From: Sipunculus nudus
Lineage: Eukaryota; Annelida; Sipuncula; Golfingiida; Sipunculidae
Direction of reading: 5' to 3'
DNA: 64,000 nucleotides
Assembly (NCBI GenBank): GCA_026874595.1
Contig: CM049316.1
Coordinates: 32,715,339-32,779,338 of the forward strand
Both the position numbers and the translations under genes were made by a program. The first letter of the stretch is position 1, and each line of letters opens with the position of its first letter. Positions 25,250 through 35,615 of the stretch are shown here, in pieces. The notes under the pieces are model-generated. The model worked only from the letters and a program-made list of their open reading frames with translations. It was not told where the DNA came from and did no database searches.

Positions 25250-26173
25250 TTGAGACTTTCGAGATTAAAATCCTGGTAAATTTACATTCTTATCAGAAAC
25301 TGCCAAGAACTTAAGTTTTCATGAAATATTTTAAATATAAAAATTAAAAAAAAAACAAGGTTTAACTTGAAATTATTTGTTTGAAATGCAACATTTATTA
25401 TAAAAATATCTCATGATAAAAAAGCAGAAATAATGAGCCCCAGGACAAATAACCTCTCTTTAACTTGCTGCAAAGTGAAAACGTACAGTGATCAATCGAG
25501 TTGTTAACATGACCAACATTTTCATGGGTTCACTCTCCTGGTATATTGTCTGAAAAGTTTATCATTAATATTACATACAAAAGTCGGTCATTACGAGGGG
25601 GGCATGGCCGCAAGGCGGTTCCCCTTTGGCTACGCCCCTGACAAAAACAGCTTACGTTATTGTTTACATTAAATTTACTGTCTATACTGTGGCCATATTT
25701 CCCTTTCATCAGCCGTTATCCTATCCCGAGATATGTATTGTTAACAAAAATACGGAATATTGGGCAATAATTATTTACTCATGAGCATAATATATAAATT
25801 TCCTTATATCAGTTTTAATGCAGACAGTGTACATCTATTAGTTAGGGTCAATGGAGAATTCAGATAAGAAACCTACGGGCATAACATCTAGATAAAATAT
25901 TCGTTTGATATATAGAGGCTGTTTACTTTAGTGTGTGGACATGAATTTTCGTCAAAATCAGTTATTGTATAAGTCGAAATTTAAACATTGTGCGATATTA
26001 CATAAAGTTTTTCCAGCTATTATTAAGATGTAACAATCCTAACGAGCGCATTTGCATGAGCGGCTTAATATTTACCATATATCGAACAGTAGTTTATGCT
26101 CTCGAATAATTTAATATTTATCATTCCATTTCTCTAGATTCATATAAATGAACCATTGCATATTGGTATTTAC

Positions 26174-26483
26174 AAGATAATGGCAAACAGCTCCAACCGC
26201 TGTGTTTTTGTTGACGCTTGTGATCACGCCCGGTCCACTATTTTTAACACTTAGGTACAGGAGTAAGCCAACGGCTTCAGGGTAATATTTTGGCAGGTAT
26301 CAATTTATTTTAAAGACAAGATGAAATTGTTCGTGTTGATTCAACATGCTTTATAGGTGATTAGGTGAACCCCACTCCAAGCGTTATTCTCTAAAGATGT
26401 GACTGCAATGGGTTAGAATAGGGTTACACAGAGTACATGTATCAATGGGTAACACCGAATTTGGGCTTATAATTTTCAGATAG
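26174..26483 (+). repeat. Direct repeat copy 1 (partner 27425-27736)
   Basis: CGCTGTGT, GTGATCACGCCCGGTCCAC, GTACAGGAGTA, AATATTTTGGCAGG, TTCAACATGCTTTATAG and GTGATTAGGT recur in order 1.25 kb downstream at about 80 percent by eye. No conserved frame. Confidence 0.8.
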
Positions 26484-27424
26484 GTTTCTCTTGGACAAGC
26501 CTGTTGGATTTCTTCACCAAGTTTGTTAAGGACGAGTTTTCCTTGTGCCGATTTGGCACGGGCGGAATTGATTTATGTAGTTCCTGATGAATGGAGATGG
26601 GGTAGACCCTTCGTAAAAATGTGAATATTCTTTTAGTTTATGAAAAATGTGGACAAATACCCCTTAAGGTCACTCTTGGCATCGCTCCTGACGCATCAAG
26701 ATCAAAAATGGGTACTTCCGTCACGTGACCAGGGAGATGTTTCGTGACACTAATTGAGTGCCATCACCCTCAATTATAACTTACATTATTTTTCCCTTGT
26801 CCATTTAAAGAAATATTTAAATTATGAAAAACTATAATGTGAAACATAATACAGTAGATTAAAAGAAAATACAAAAAAAGTTCAATGATAAAATATCGCT
26901 ACTTATTCAATTACTATATAGGTATATTGGTTAAAGGTTTAAAGGGACATAATCGGGAACAATTTTATGTCTATTCTTTCACACTATCAGTTCAATTCTG
27001 CTTTATACAAAATATTTAAGCAAAACCATCTGAGGACACGGACTCAGTACGTTCGATACTGCTGTGAAACATTTTGTTATGGTTTTGCGTTGTGAGTAAA
27101 CACAGTCCACCTGTATGTTTACCATAACAAGGCCGCGTAATCGGAGGTCCGATTTTGCACTTGTGCGACAATTCAAAAACAAGGACTCGTCCAACCTAGT
27201 CCATACAAGGACCTTCATGCCGTCTGATATATCTCGGCTAGATGGACATTAAGCATTGTGCGAGTCCAGGGGCCTTAGCTGAAATGACACGCCGAGCACA
27301 GTGAGACCCCGTGTATCGGGTCCTTCTGTCACCACGTCACACGATGTTTCAGCGGGAACATGTATTACATTTTCTTGGCTAAGTCAGTCAGGACATCTCC
27401 TGATAGACAGGAGATGTGCCCCGG

Positions 27425-27736
27425 AAGATGTAAACAGCCCCACGCGCTGTCTTTTTTGTAGACACCTGTGATCGCGCCTGGTCCACCTCTTTTGACACTC
27501 GAGTACAGGAGTAGGCAAACTTTCTTCTTTCAGGGAAATATTTTGGCAGGAACCAATATATTACAAAGAGAAGTCAAAATTGTTCGTGTTAATTCAACAT
27601 GCTTTATAGATGATTAGGTCAACTCCACCTCCAGGCGTTATTTTCTGAAGTTGTAACTGCAAAGTGTTAGAATAGGCCGACATGAAGTTGATGTATCATT
27701 GAGCAAAACCGAGTTTGGGGTTATACTTTTTAGAGG
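27425..27736 (+). repeat. Direct repeat copy 2 (partner 26174-26483)
   Basis: Collinear with copy 1 over about 310 bp. Just upstream, 27394-27418 forms a perfect 10-bp-arm hairpin (ACATCTCCTG / CAGGAGATGT). Confidence 0.8.
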
Positions 27737-29939
27737 ATTCTACCGACATCACGCAAGGTAGTTAACCTCAGCTGCAAATATGCAATTGTGTAAAGTAAAA
27801 TGGTAAATTGTCTAGTAAATATTGCTGCTTTGAAGTAGGGGGCAATAATAACTCTTGTTTTCAGGCTAGTGCTTGTCTGACTGACCTCCTAATGATTTCG
27901 GGAATTTATTACAGTTTTGCTGAACCTTTACCATTTTTGTCATTATGTTGTAAATACTTGATGAATAATCATAACTTGTTTAACTGTGAAGGAATTGATA
28001 TCTTTGAACGATGGAACTGTTTGTTGTTTCCTCATTACTTCACCTGTGAATAATCAGAAATCAATCATCTTAAGTCGTGAAACACTAAAATCACCAATAT
28101 GTGTGACAAAGCAATTCGAAAAAAATTCACAGTATCAAAAAGACTAGAAGATATGTTTTTATGTGATTTATGAATAATTTGGCGCGGGGCGGGAGCCATT
28201 GATTGATTTTAATTACCAACACACGGGTGCAGGCATACCAACTCGTGATATAGACAAAGAGGAGGTAGTCAGCGCCCCCTGTCACCGCCTAATGGAACTC
28301 AGGGTATTTTCCTGTGACTGTCATATAATTGTCATGACTCCAGAGATAAGCCAACGGGGAGGTATCGACAACCCACAGCTTCTTCGGACGTATTTTAATG
28401 TAAAAGTCAGGTATTCACCCTATTCACTGATTATGTTATTAATTTTAGAAATTACATAGGTTCCGCCTCAAAGACGTCTATTTAAGTATTAGATTATGTT
28501 TTATTTCACACATAAAAGTAAAAAAATATGATTACTTATGGGTCTACTCATAGGTCTACCGTAAACCCTGTAATCAGCAGACCTGACCTGTTGTGATACA
28601 TCGAGTTGAGGTCATTGGAGGCGGATTAGCATTTTGGGGAGATGGGTTTACCATTTTAAATGAACTAATAACCTAGGAAAGAGACCAAGACTTCCTTTGG
28701 CAGTGAAATATAGAAAACAGCGAAATAAAAAAAAAATTATTTCCATAAGGGCGTTAACCCACTTACATCCCCAGGGTCCGCCCCTGGACAAGGTTCTTAA
28801 CATACTTTCTTTATCATCAGAGTATCAGATATCTGTTTATCTGTAATTTTTAAAAACAAAACGAAAATCACATGACAGTAACTGTAGTTTGGATCTGACA
28901 AAATCAAGGCATCCCCAACGTTATCAGATGGGAGACAGCTCTTCTTTTTTTCTGGTCAGTGCCACAGTTTCCAGCAGATAACAGAGATCATCCAATTTAC
29001 TTTGTTAATCAGGTCGAAATTCAATTCAAGACCGAGTGGCCTCTCATTGGGGTAATTTGGGGGAAAATGAAACCTTCTGGCCTTGGCCCTGTGAAACATG
29101 TCAGTCAAGCTAAAGCGGAAGTACATCGATCATTCCCGGAAGTGGTTTAACGAAGGTCTGGAGAGACGACAGGTTTTAACACCAACGGGTATTTGGAAGA
29201 TTGAAAATGATATATTGACGGAGAGGCGGCGGGATTGTGATTAAACAAGCCAAGTAATGTTGTTATTGTCTGAACAGACGTGTACCCCTAGCTCATTCCT
29301 AACAGCTCTACATCACCTTAACGGAATTGGTTTCTCACCTCATAGAAGTAATGTGATATTAGAAAAAGAACTCCATCTAGCAAACCAGTACGCTCTTTAC
29401 ACAGCGATTTACCCATAGGCAAACTACCTATATCGTAAGCGCTGTTTGTTATGACCTTGTATCCTGAATCTCTACACCAGAGGGGAGCACTGTATTTTGG
29501 TCCAATCAGATGAGACCCTATGTTGGAAGCAAAACGGTTTACCAGCCAAGCTAGGAATAAACGAAGCCAATGTTGTTCATTTCGTTTCGAATGACAGCTC
29601 ATCGCCCCGGCGACCGCTTGAACATGCCACAGGCTCAAAGAGAATTGACCCGAACATGGTTTCTGGGCGGAGCCTGATGCCTGTCGAGTGTTTGTTGACC
29701 TGCATTTGGTTGGCTGATAGTCACATCAGCAGTTTTTTAAGCAGACAGGCCCATGTCAACAACCTGGTGTTTAAATGCATCATAAATGGTTTAAGAAGGC
29801 AGCGGGAAAATCAGTAGCTTCTTTAGAAGCGCAAGATTTCCGCTGCCTCGGAAGCGTAGCAAACCAGATATACAAGCACATGGCTCGGGATAAATGTTGA
29901 CATATTTCCTTACAAAGAATAAGCTGACCTTTTCATTAA
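27737..29939. other. No recognisable gene
   Basis: Some GC-richer patches (28959-29150 and 29318-29817) have open frames on both strands without domains or splice context. A CCCAGGGTCCGCCCCTGG fragment at about 28770 recalls the end of the CAG-ended MITE family. Confidence 0.4.
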
Positions 29940-29949
29940 TGATTTTTTC

Positions 29950-30110
29950 GGTAAGGTTAATTAGTGGCGGACACCGGGGAACACGCACGCCTTGAACGGG
30001 CCACTACAACTTATTCCCATAGCCACGCCTGTGATCGAACCTGGGTCGCCAGCACAGAGAGCTGAAAGTTTTACCCCTTGACTGTCCATGCCCCCATGTA
30101 TGAGTTAACA
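29950..30110 (-). mobile_element. Probable tRNA-derived SINE
   Basis: On the minus strand, TGGACAGTCAAGGGG (30073-30087) resembles an RNA polymerase III A box and GGTTCGATCAC (30031-30041) a B box, spaced as in tRNA heads. A non-tRNA body follows, with TTCCCCGGTGTCCGCCACTAA. It does not fold as a complete tRNA, so it is called a SINE and not a gene. Confidence 0.45.
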
Positions 30111-30459
30111 TAAAACAAAGTTTCATTTGTATTTCACATCTTATCTGCGTCATCCTCGTTTTATAAATAGTGGTATTAAGAATCTTATTGATGATCCCGT
30201 TTCAAAATCGAAAACCCTTACAGCAATTGTTGTACGATTGAATTTTATCTAGATACATTTGGACTTTTTATTGACTTATTCTTTATTTTAATTTATAATT
30301 ATTATTAACTGAACAATCTGTATCTTTTATATACATACTTTGCAATTGTAACTGCAAGCAAATTCACTGTTGCAATAAACTGCATATCTACGGAATTTCA
30401 CTGCACGCTGAATTTAACAGCAGAAGTACATCAAGTACATCAAGAGAGGATGTGGACAC
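30111..30459. other. No recognisable feature
   Basis: AT-rich sequence between the SINE-like unit and the poly-C modules. Confidence 0.5.
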
Positions 30460-30868
30460 CGCCCCCCCCCCCCTCCCCCCTGCTTACAGCCGCTGCACCA
30501 TGTGTTTAGGGTTTGGGGTTTCTAATTTATTTTTACGGTCTGGACACCCCTCCCCCCCCCCCCCCCCAATTCCCATTTTCATGATGCTGTTAACATTTAA
30601 TTATCTCCGCTGAAACGATATCTACAACAAACAATTAACATGCATCTGTTTTGAATTAAAAATAATAAAAATAATGAAAATTTTATTTTCAATTCAAAAC
30701 AGATGCATGTTAATTGTTTTAATTAAATATAGTGAAAATAATAAAATAACACTGCCCCCCCCCTTTCAGCCGTCGAAACATGTTTTATGGGTTTTTAATC
30801 AATAAGACGCCATCACCCCCCCCCCCCCCAATTTTCAGCACCTCATGGACTTTTCACGGTTTCAGTAT
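30460..30868. repeat. Poly-C modules of a CAG-ended MITE family, host site of the ISL2EU insertion
   Basis: Four C-runs (about 30462-30480, 30552-30567, 30755-30763, 30816-30829) alternate with related text such as ACAGCCGCTGCACC / TTTCAGCCGTCGAAAC and TTTTTACGG / TTTTCACGG. The stretch 30840-30868 aligns with the region near 62762-62790 in the intact MITE (CCT..TGAC, ACGG.TT, GTTAT). The right flank of the ISL2EU (36529-36573) continues the same alignment. This was therefore one MITE copy, or a duplicated one, before the insertion. Confidence 0.55.
30629..30719. repeat. Perfect 29-bp inverted repeat with 33-bp loop
   Basis: The arms 30629-30657 and 30691-30719 are exact reverse complements (core AACATGCATCTGTTTTGAAT). 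The loop is A/T only apart from a few bases. It sits between two poly-C modules. Perfect arms imply a recent origin; it could be a tiny MITE or a template-switch product. Confidence 0.85.
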
Positions 30869-30870
30869 CA

Positions 30871-30939
30871 GTATAGAGGTTTTGCACTGACGTCACTGAT
30901 AGCACGAGGAGTTTGTTTATGCTGCCATTTTGGACGGTC
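30871..30939 (+). repeat. Left terminal inverted repeat of the ISL2EU element
   Basis: It starts GTATAGAGGTTTTGCA, followed by a perfect TGACGTCA palindrome (30888-30895), a diverged middle, and GCCATTTTGG (30924-30933) running into GGACGGTC. The right end carries the same boxes in the same order on the other strand. The YqaJ-gene ATG lies only 6 bp inside this repeat, so the repeat must hold the core promoter or 5' leader of that gene. Confidence 0.85.
30888..30933 (+). promoter_or_regulatory. CRE-like and CCAT-box motifs in the left TIR, upstream of the YqaJ gene
   Basis: TGACGTCA at 30888-30895 is the full consensus for CREB/ATF factors. GCCATTTTGG at 30924-30933 matches the CCATnTT core bound by YY1-type zinc fingers. 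Both recur in the right TIR at equivalent distances from the end while the sequence between them has drifted. No TATA box is obvious. Promoter function is inferred from position 12-60 bp upstream of the ATG. Confidence 0.5.
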
Positions 30940-30944
30940 TCAGC

Positions 30945-31328
30945 ATGTCAGCAGAACACAGCTCAAGCCAAGTGGATGCTCCCTCAAGTTTTAGCATGGA
31001 TACGCTTTCAAAGTATGCTGAAAGTTTAGATTCAGTAGCCTTAGGTCGCTACAAAGAAAAACTCACACTATGTAGTGGTTTAGACCCATATTTAGTGCAG
31101 CCTCACTAGTCAACAGCACTGATTGCTGTACCAGCTGGGGACATACCAGCGGTCAGCTATGCAGACATTTACAACTATCTTGTAAACAGTCCGAGCCAAG
31201 TATTCACAGGACAGTCCCTGAAGGCCTACAAAAGTCTAGAGGCTTACAGATACTTTGTGGCAGGATATGTCAACAATCTGATGCTGACCTCTACACCAAA
31301 CAAGGCCATCGCAATAATTACAGCTAAG
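30945..31328 (+). CDS. YqaJ-gene exon 1 (N-terminal region, in-frame TAG)
   Basis: 384 nt, 128 codons. The ATG at 30945 was chosen because it opens the only frame that continues through the GT at 31329 (gtatgt donor) into exon 2. The peptide includes SYADIYNYLV and KSLEAYRYFVAGYV, which resemble the conserved block before the SWIM motif in these proteins. The TAG at 31107-31109 follows LVQPH and interrupts an otherwise open frame. The upstream part is serine-rich and low in conserved features. Confidence 0.75.
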
Positions 31329-31638
31329 GTATGTACACACTAATCTTTTGGACTGTATCATATTTCATAATTTCTTAGGACTTATAAACAAAATTTAGCT
31401 GGATGATAACTCTTCATTAAAAACTAATTTATTTTCTATATAAATTTTTTTAAATAGTGATGTACACAACAAATTAATGGCACAATCTTAAAATTGTTTA
31501 ACTGGTTTAAGTAAAAGGTGAATGATTCATAACCATAAATACAAAGGACCTTTATTTCACGAACAATCAGATCATTTATATAAGGCCACTGAACTTAAGG
31601 CAGTTAACTATGGTTGATTTTTATTTAATTTTCTTCAG

Positions 31639-32218
31639 GTGAACCATTCTCAGAAAGTGTCTGAGGTTAGCCTAAGTCCTTGGATTGGAGTGCAAAAAGA
31701 TGGGGTGGTGGTGTGTGCCCACTGTACCTGCATGGCAGGACTTGGGGAAGCCTACTCCCATATAGCAGCAGTTGTGTTTGCCACTGAAGCTGCTGTAAAG
31801 ATGGTACAAAGCAGAACATGCACCTCCCTTCCACGCCAGTGGTCAATGGCAAAAACAAAAAAAAGTGGACTATATGCCATCATCCAGCATAGACTTCACA
31901 AGTCCACAGCGAAAAAAAATTAAGGTGGATGAACCACGCCCTGGAACAAGCAGGGAACCAGAGGAAATCAAGATTCCCCCACCCACACCTGAAGAGATAA
32001 AGAATCTGTATTCAGAAATGAGCAGAAGTGGCACAAAGTCAGCTGTCCTGTCAATTGTGCCACAGTTCTGCGAGGCCTTTATCCCAAAAGCCATTACCCT
32101 CAACCTGCCACCACTCCTGAGCAACATGTTTGATCCTCAGTACCAGGAGTTAAGTCATGATCAGCTGCTGGAGCGGTGTGAACATATATTTGAGACACTT
32201 CAAGTGAATCAAGAACAG
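31639..32218 (+). CDS. YqaJ-gene exon 2 (SWIM-type zinc motif, linker; +1 frameshift)
   Basis: The acceptor is ttcttcag before 31639 and the donor is gtaaga after 32218. The length of 580 nt is one more than a multiple of three. The start encodes VNHSQKVSEVSLSPWIGV followed by CTCMAGLGEAYSH, a SWIM (CxCxnCxH) motif in which the third Cys is Tyr (TAC, 31753-31755). At the A8 run 31857-31864 the frame switches, and removing one A joins the two halves. The second half is a proline- and glutamate-rich linker (RPGTSREPEEIKIPPPTPEE) and a leucine-rich segment. Confidence 0.85.
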
Positions 32219-32278
32219 GTAAGATACAATTAAATAAACAATGAATACACATAATTCACATTTTTTATTATCACAAGA

Positions 32279-32320
<42 letters not shown>

Positions 32321-32410
32321 ATATATATTTAACATAACTTATTATACATAATGCATATATGTATATATATATAATATATATATATATATAATATTATATA
32401 TATAATGTAT
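32279..32410. repeat. (AT)n / TATTTA microsatellite in the YqaJ-gene intron
   Basis: Interrupted AT dinucleotide tracts (32279-32330 and about 32341-32410) fill part of the intron between exons 2 and 3. A second tract lies in the next intron. Both are outside the coding exons. Confidence 0.9.
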
Positions 32411-32639
32411 AAAAAATATCCACAATTTAACTAATAATGCCTATAGAAAGAAAGAAATAATAATACAATACATTGAGTGTTATATGAAGACAATTGTATA
32501 TGAACACTTAATTACAAAGTTTGTATTACACACTGCTTATAAAGAAGTATTACACAATGCACTGGATATAAAATGTGACTTTTGAGACACATCCAATTCA
32601 TTCCTTTGTTTTAAATAAAGTCTTGTTTGTTTGATACAG

Positions 32640-32827
32640 GTGGACACACTTGAAAAAGAAACAAGGAGTCAGGCCAGAAGCAACCTCTGGTTCCAACATA
32701 GGGCAGGCCGTGTGACTGCTTCAAAGTTTAAGGCAGCAGCTAGGACCAACCCTGCAAAACCATCAGCCTCCTTGATCAAATCTGTGTGCTATCCTGAGGC
32801 ACACAAGTTCTCAACAAAAGCCACCAG
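32640..32827 (+). CDS. YqaJ-gene exon 3 (YqaJ N-terminal motif)
   Basis: Phase-0 acceptor (tgatacag) and phase-2 donor (gtaatt); 188 nt. It encodes WFQHRAGRVTASKFKAAART, the Arg-x-Thr-Ala-Ser motif that opens YqaJ nuclease domains. The split Arg codon is completed by exon 4. The preceding intron (32219-32639) holds an AT-rich microsatellite region. Confidence 0.85.
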
Positions 32828-32873
32828 GTAATTATATCAAAGGATATATCATAACATGGATGTCTATGCAATC

Positions 32874-32876
<3 letters not shown>

Positions 32877-32925
<49 letters not shown>

Positions 32926-32932
32926 ATATTTA
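32877..32932. repeat. (AT)n microsatellite in the next YqaJ-gene intron
   Basis: Alternating AT with one TTT interruption, inside the intron 32828-33515. Confidence 0.9.
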
Positions 32933-33515
32933 ATTATAGAATGACACTGACATGAACATTATCAAACTATAATTTAATTTTATAAACAACTGTTATGAAT
33001 GATGCAATGAATGGTTCTTTTATCATTATTTCAGGATAACTGAAGCCATGAAAATATGTAAGGTAAATCCGGAATATTTTGTATTTGTGTGGTGATGGCT
33101 TTGGAATTGCTGTGGTGCTGCTTTGAAAAATATATGCATGCTTGCTTCCTGTTTCGCTGTATTAGTATATTTTCTTTTCATTTTCTCTTCCTAGGCTTAT
33201 TTCACTGATTTTCTCTGGGTGCTGATTGCTTTGGCTTCTCTTTTAGTTCACAGTTTAGACCTTTTTTTGTCCAAAACTGCTTTGTCTAAATATGTGAAAT
33301 ATTTTAAATCATTTGCCACTTAGTTTTACATGTAGTGGAAGATTGATCAGAATTAAGAACAATAAAGAAACGATACACAAGACATACATGTGCTGAAACA
33401 TACTATTATGATAATACCGTTGCCTACCATGACCTTAAAAAAGTACTTTCTATAATGAAACTGAATTAAAATGATATATCATATATGTGGCATAATTATG
33501 ATATCATTTTTGCAG

Positions 33516-34215
33516 GTGGGGGTGTACACATGAAGACACTGCCAGGCAGGCTTTCATTAAGCATCACAGTGCCATACATGGATCATTCAAAGTGGAGACT
33601 TGTGGATTTTTTATTAATCAACAGTATCCATTCCTCGGGGCATCACCAGATGGCATCATAACATGTGATTGTTGTCCTAAAGGCCTGTTGGAAATAAAAT
33701 GCCCATACTGTGCAAAAGAAAAGAAATTTGTAGATTTGGTGTCAGACAAAGGCTTTTGTTTGGAAAATGTTCAGGGAAAATTGCAGCTTAAAAAAGATCA
33801 CAGCTACTACTACCAGGTTCAGGCTCAGTTACATCTTATAAATTCCGTAAAGTACTGTGAGTTTGTTGTTTGGACAGAGAAAGAAATTTATATTGAGAAA
33901 ATTTTGCCAGACATTAGCTTCTTTGAAAATGCTCTGTCCAACATTATCAAATTCTACAAAGTGGGAGTATTGCCAGAAATTTTGGCAAAATGGACCTCTA
34001 AACACCCACTTGTTTCATCAGCAGAGCCAGTTTGTTCAACAAGTCAGGTGGTATGGTGTTACTGCAGGATGCCCGAGGATGGTGTCATGATATCGTGTTC
34101 AAATGTCCAAGAATGCAAGGTCAAGAGATTCCATCTCCAATGTCTGAGGCTGAAAAGGGTGCCAAAGGGGAAACGGCTATGTTTAGACTGCAAAAAACTT
34201 AAAAAGAATTCGTAA
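33516..34215 (+). CDS. YqaJ-gene exon 4 (nuclease core and PHD finger)
   Basis: The acceptor tttttgcag ends at 33515, and exon 4 completes the split Arg and runs 233 codons to TAA at 34213-34215. It shows GASPDGI with the acidic D429, LLEIKCPY with the E-x-K pair (E443, K445), and YYYQVQAQLH with the motif Gln (Q484), which together form an intact PD-(D/E)XK/YqaJ active site. The C-terminus holds WCYC, ISCS, ECK, FHLQC and CLDC, giving the eight Cys/His ligands of a PHD finger. No strong AATAAA follows; AATAGA at about 34313 is a weak candidate. Confidence 0.9.
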
Positions 34216-34327
34216 ATATCTGTTGTGCATTCTAACTTTCAGGATCAGCTGTCAATTTGATCATTTAAATATACATTGACACTTTATACTGCTAAGAAAA
34301 GCTCTTGGGGCTGAAATAGATAAAGCA

Positions 34328-34333
34328 TTTATT
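34328..34333 (-). terminator. Poly(A) signal AATAAA of the transposase gene
   Basis: AATAAA on the minus strand starts 6 bases beyond the transposase stop codon (34340-34342), within the short gap between the two convergent genes. It is well placed to end the transposase transcript. Confidence 0.5.
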
Positions 34334-34339
34334 AGTTTT

Positions 34340-35615
34340 CTATTCAAAGGGCACAACAGATTCTGATGCATTTATCAAGGCACAGGCCACATGTACAATT
34401 TTATCTAGGGTTGTTAGATTAGTCATTCTGTCATTCTGAAGAAGTGTAATTGGGATGGTACCCTGCAACATTGTGTACTTTTGTCTTGTGGACCCAATTA
34501 CCCGCTCCACATGTATTCTTACAGCAGCTATGTTTCGAGTTTTCTCAACATCAAGCATGCTTAATTGCTTTTTACCTTTAGTAAAGGCTGGAATTTCAAC
34601 CTTGGCACAGTGCAAACCAACAGAATCACTTATATCAAACCCTCTATCTGCTAATATAACATCTCCTGGATTTATTTTATCTAAAAAAGAGAGTTTTCTG
34701 TGAGATATTTATCGCTAACCCTTCCACCCCATCCCTTGGAAATAAAGGTAATTGCCCCTTGTGGTGCTATCGAAATAAGATATTTTATTGTATTGTGCGA
34801 TTTATAATGAGAATATGTTTTGTTCCTTGCATCTAAGTCGCTTGGTCTCTCAATAAATATTTCGAAGCAATCTATAATTGAAATGCATTTCGGAAATGAT
34901 TTTCTAAATGAAAGAGGCAGTGTCTGTCTGACAATTTCACGTTCAGGCCACAAAACATATGCAGGGGTAAGTCTATGGTAGCACACATCAATCACCTGTT
35001 TAAAGATCCTAGATGCTGTTGAAACATGAACATTAAACCTGAAGGCAAGGTCTTGGACATTTAAGTTCAACCTTAACCTCATAAGGGTCAATAATAATTG
35101 TTGGAATTTTGTCATGCTTTCAAGTTCTTTCAGGTAAGGTTTTATGAAGTTAAATATAATGATCAACATAGCATATGAAGGAAGCCCTGTGTAATATTTT
35201 ACTTTGGCATCATTTCTTTCAAATCCCTTTTCACTCCATTTTAAATTGTCACATTGTTCCTTAAGATCCTGACACTTAGTCCGCAGTGATTGACACTCAG
35301 ATTCTAGTGAAGCAATATCGTTCATTGTCATTACAGTGCTGGTGGCTTTGTTATCATCTCTCTCTGGAAGATGCTGCTGTAAATCTGAGTCTGTGCTGCC
35401 TGTGGGCTTGTCAGACTGAGGACCAGTCAGAGCTAGATTAAGTAAACCACTAGCTGCTTCTTTTCTTGTTTCCTGTTCAATACGTCTCCTCTTCATATTC
35501 TGTCGCCGTGCAAAGTTTTCCATGGCCTTCTTTGCAGTCTTCTTTCTAGGGGAACTCACATGACTAAAAATTTTGGGGACATAGTCTGGTGAGAGAGGAT
35601 TGTTGTCTTTTTTAC
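34340..35615 (-). CDS. Transposase exon 2 (THAP end, coiled coil, HTH, DDE core; frameshift at 34683-34688)
   Basis: The acceptor (tgtttcag) ends at 35616. The exon begins [16 protein letters not shown], which closes the THAP domain. The first open stretch runs to a TAG at 34681-34683. After restoring one base in the T6 run, the frame continues to TAG at 34340-34342. DDE_Tnp_4 landmarks are [39 protein letters not shown] and [14 protein letters not shown] homopolymer indel is also a common assembly error. Confidence 0.88.

Larger units (their letters stand above)
24401..26173. other. No recognisable gene; (AT)n at 25192-25244
   Basis: The AT tract produces a false Tyr-Ile frame at 25048-25248. 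Nothing else is recognised. Confidence 0.5.
30945..34215 (+). pseudogene. ISL2EU second protein: SWIM zinc motif, YqaJ-type nuclease, PHD finger (broken)
   Basis: Four exons: 30945-31328, 31639-32218, 32640-32827 and 33516-34215. All junctions are GT-AG and give about 616 codons. Domains in order: N-terminal region (1-128), SWIM-type motif (about 150-175), YqaJ N-terminal motif GRVTAS (about 344-349), nuclease core with D429, E443-x-K445 and Q484, and a Cys4-His-Cys3 PHD finger (about 564-609). Known: YqaJ proteins are lambda-exonuclease-like members of the PD-(D/E)XK fold, and ISL2EU elements carry one beside the transposase. Inferred role: DNA-end processing during transposition, with PHD chromatin contact; both are unproven. 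Lesions: TAG at 31107-31109 (codon 55), one extra A in the A8 run 31857-31864, and Y167 in place of the third SWIM Cys. An ATG after the stop (about codon 113) could give a shorter product, but the exon 2 frameshift would still break it. Confidence 0.85.

Noticed and set aside
29318-29817. Two 106-codon frames on opposite strands
   Set aside because: They overlap each other in antisense, and neither shows a recognisable domain.
33034-33062. Extra micro-exon in the YqaJ gene (tttcag / GTAAAT)
   Set aside because: Including it puts exon 4 out of frame and brings an early TGA. Direct joining of exon 3 to exon 4 gives the conserved ATRWGCTHE junction.
34681-34690. Programmed -1 frameshift in the transposase T6 run
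   Set aside because: The 0-frame codons CTT TTT TAG do not give good re-pairing in a standard slippery heptamer, and relatives recalled for this family read through one frame. A base deletion or assembly error is simpler.
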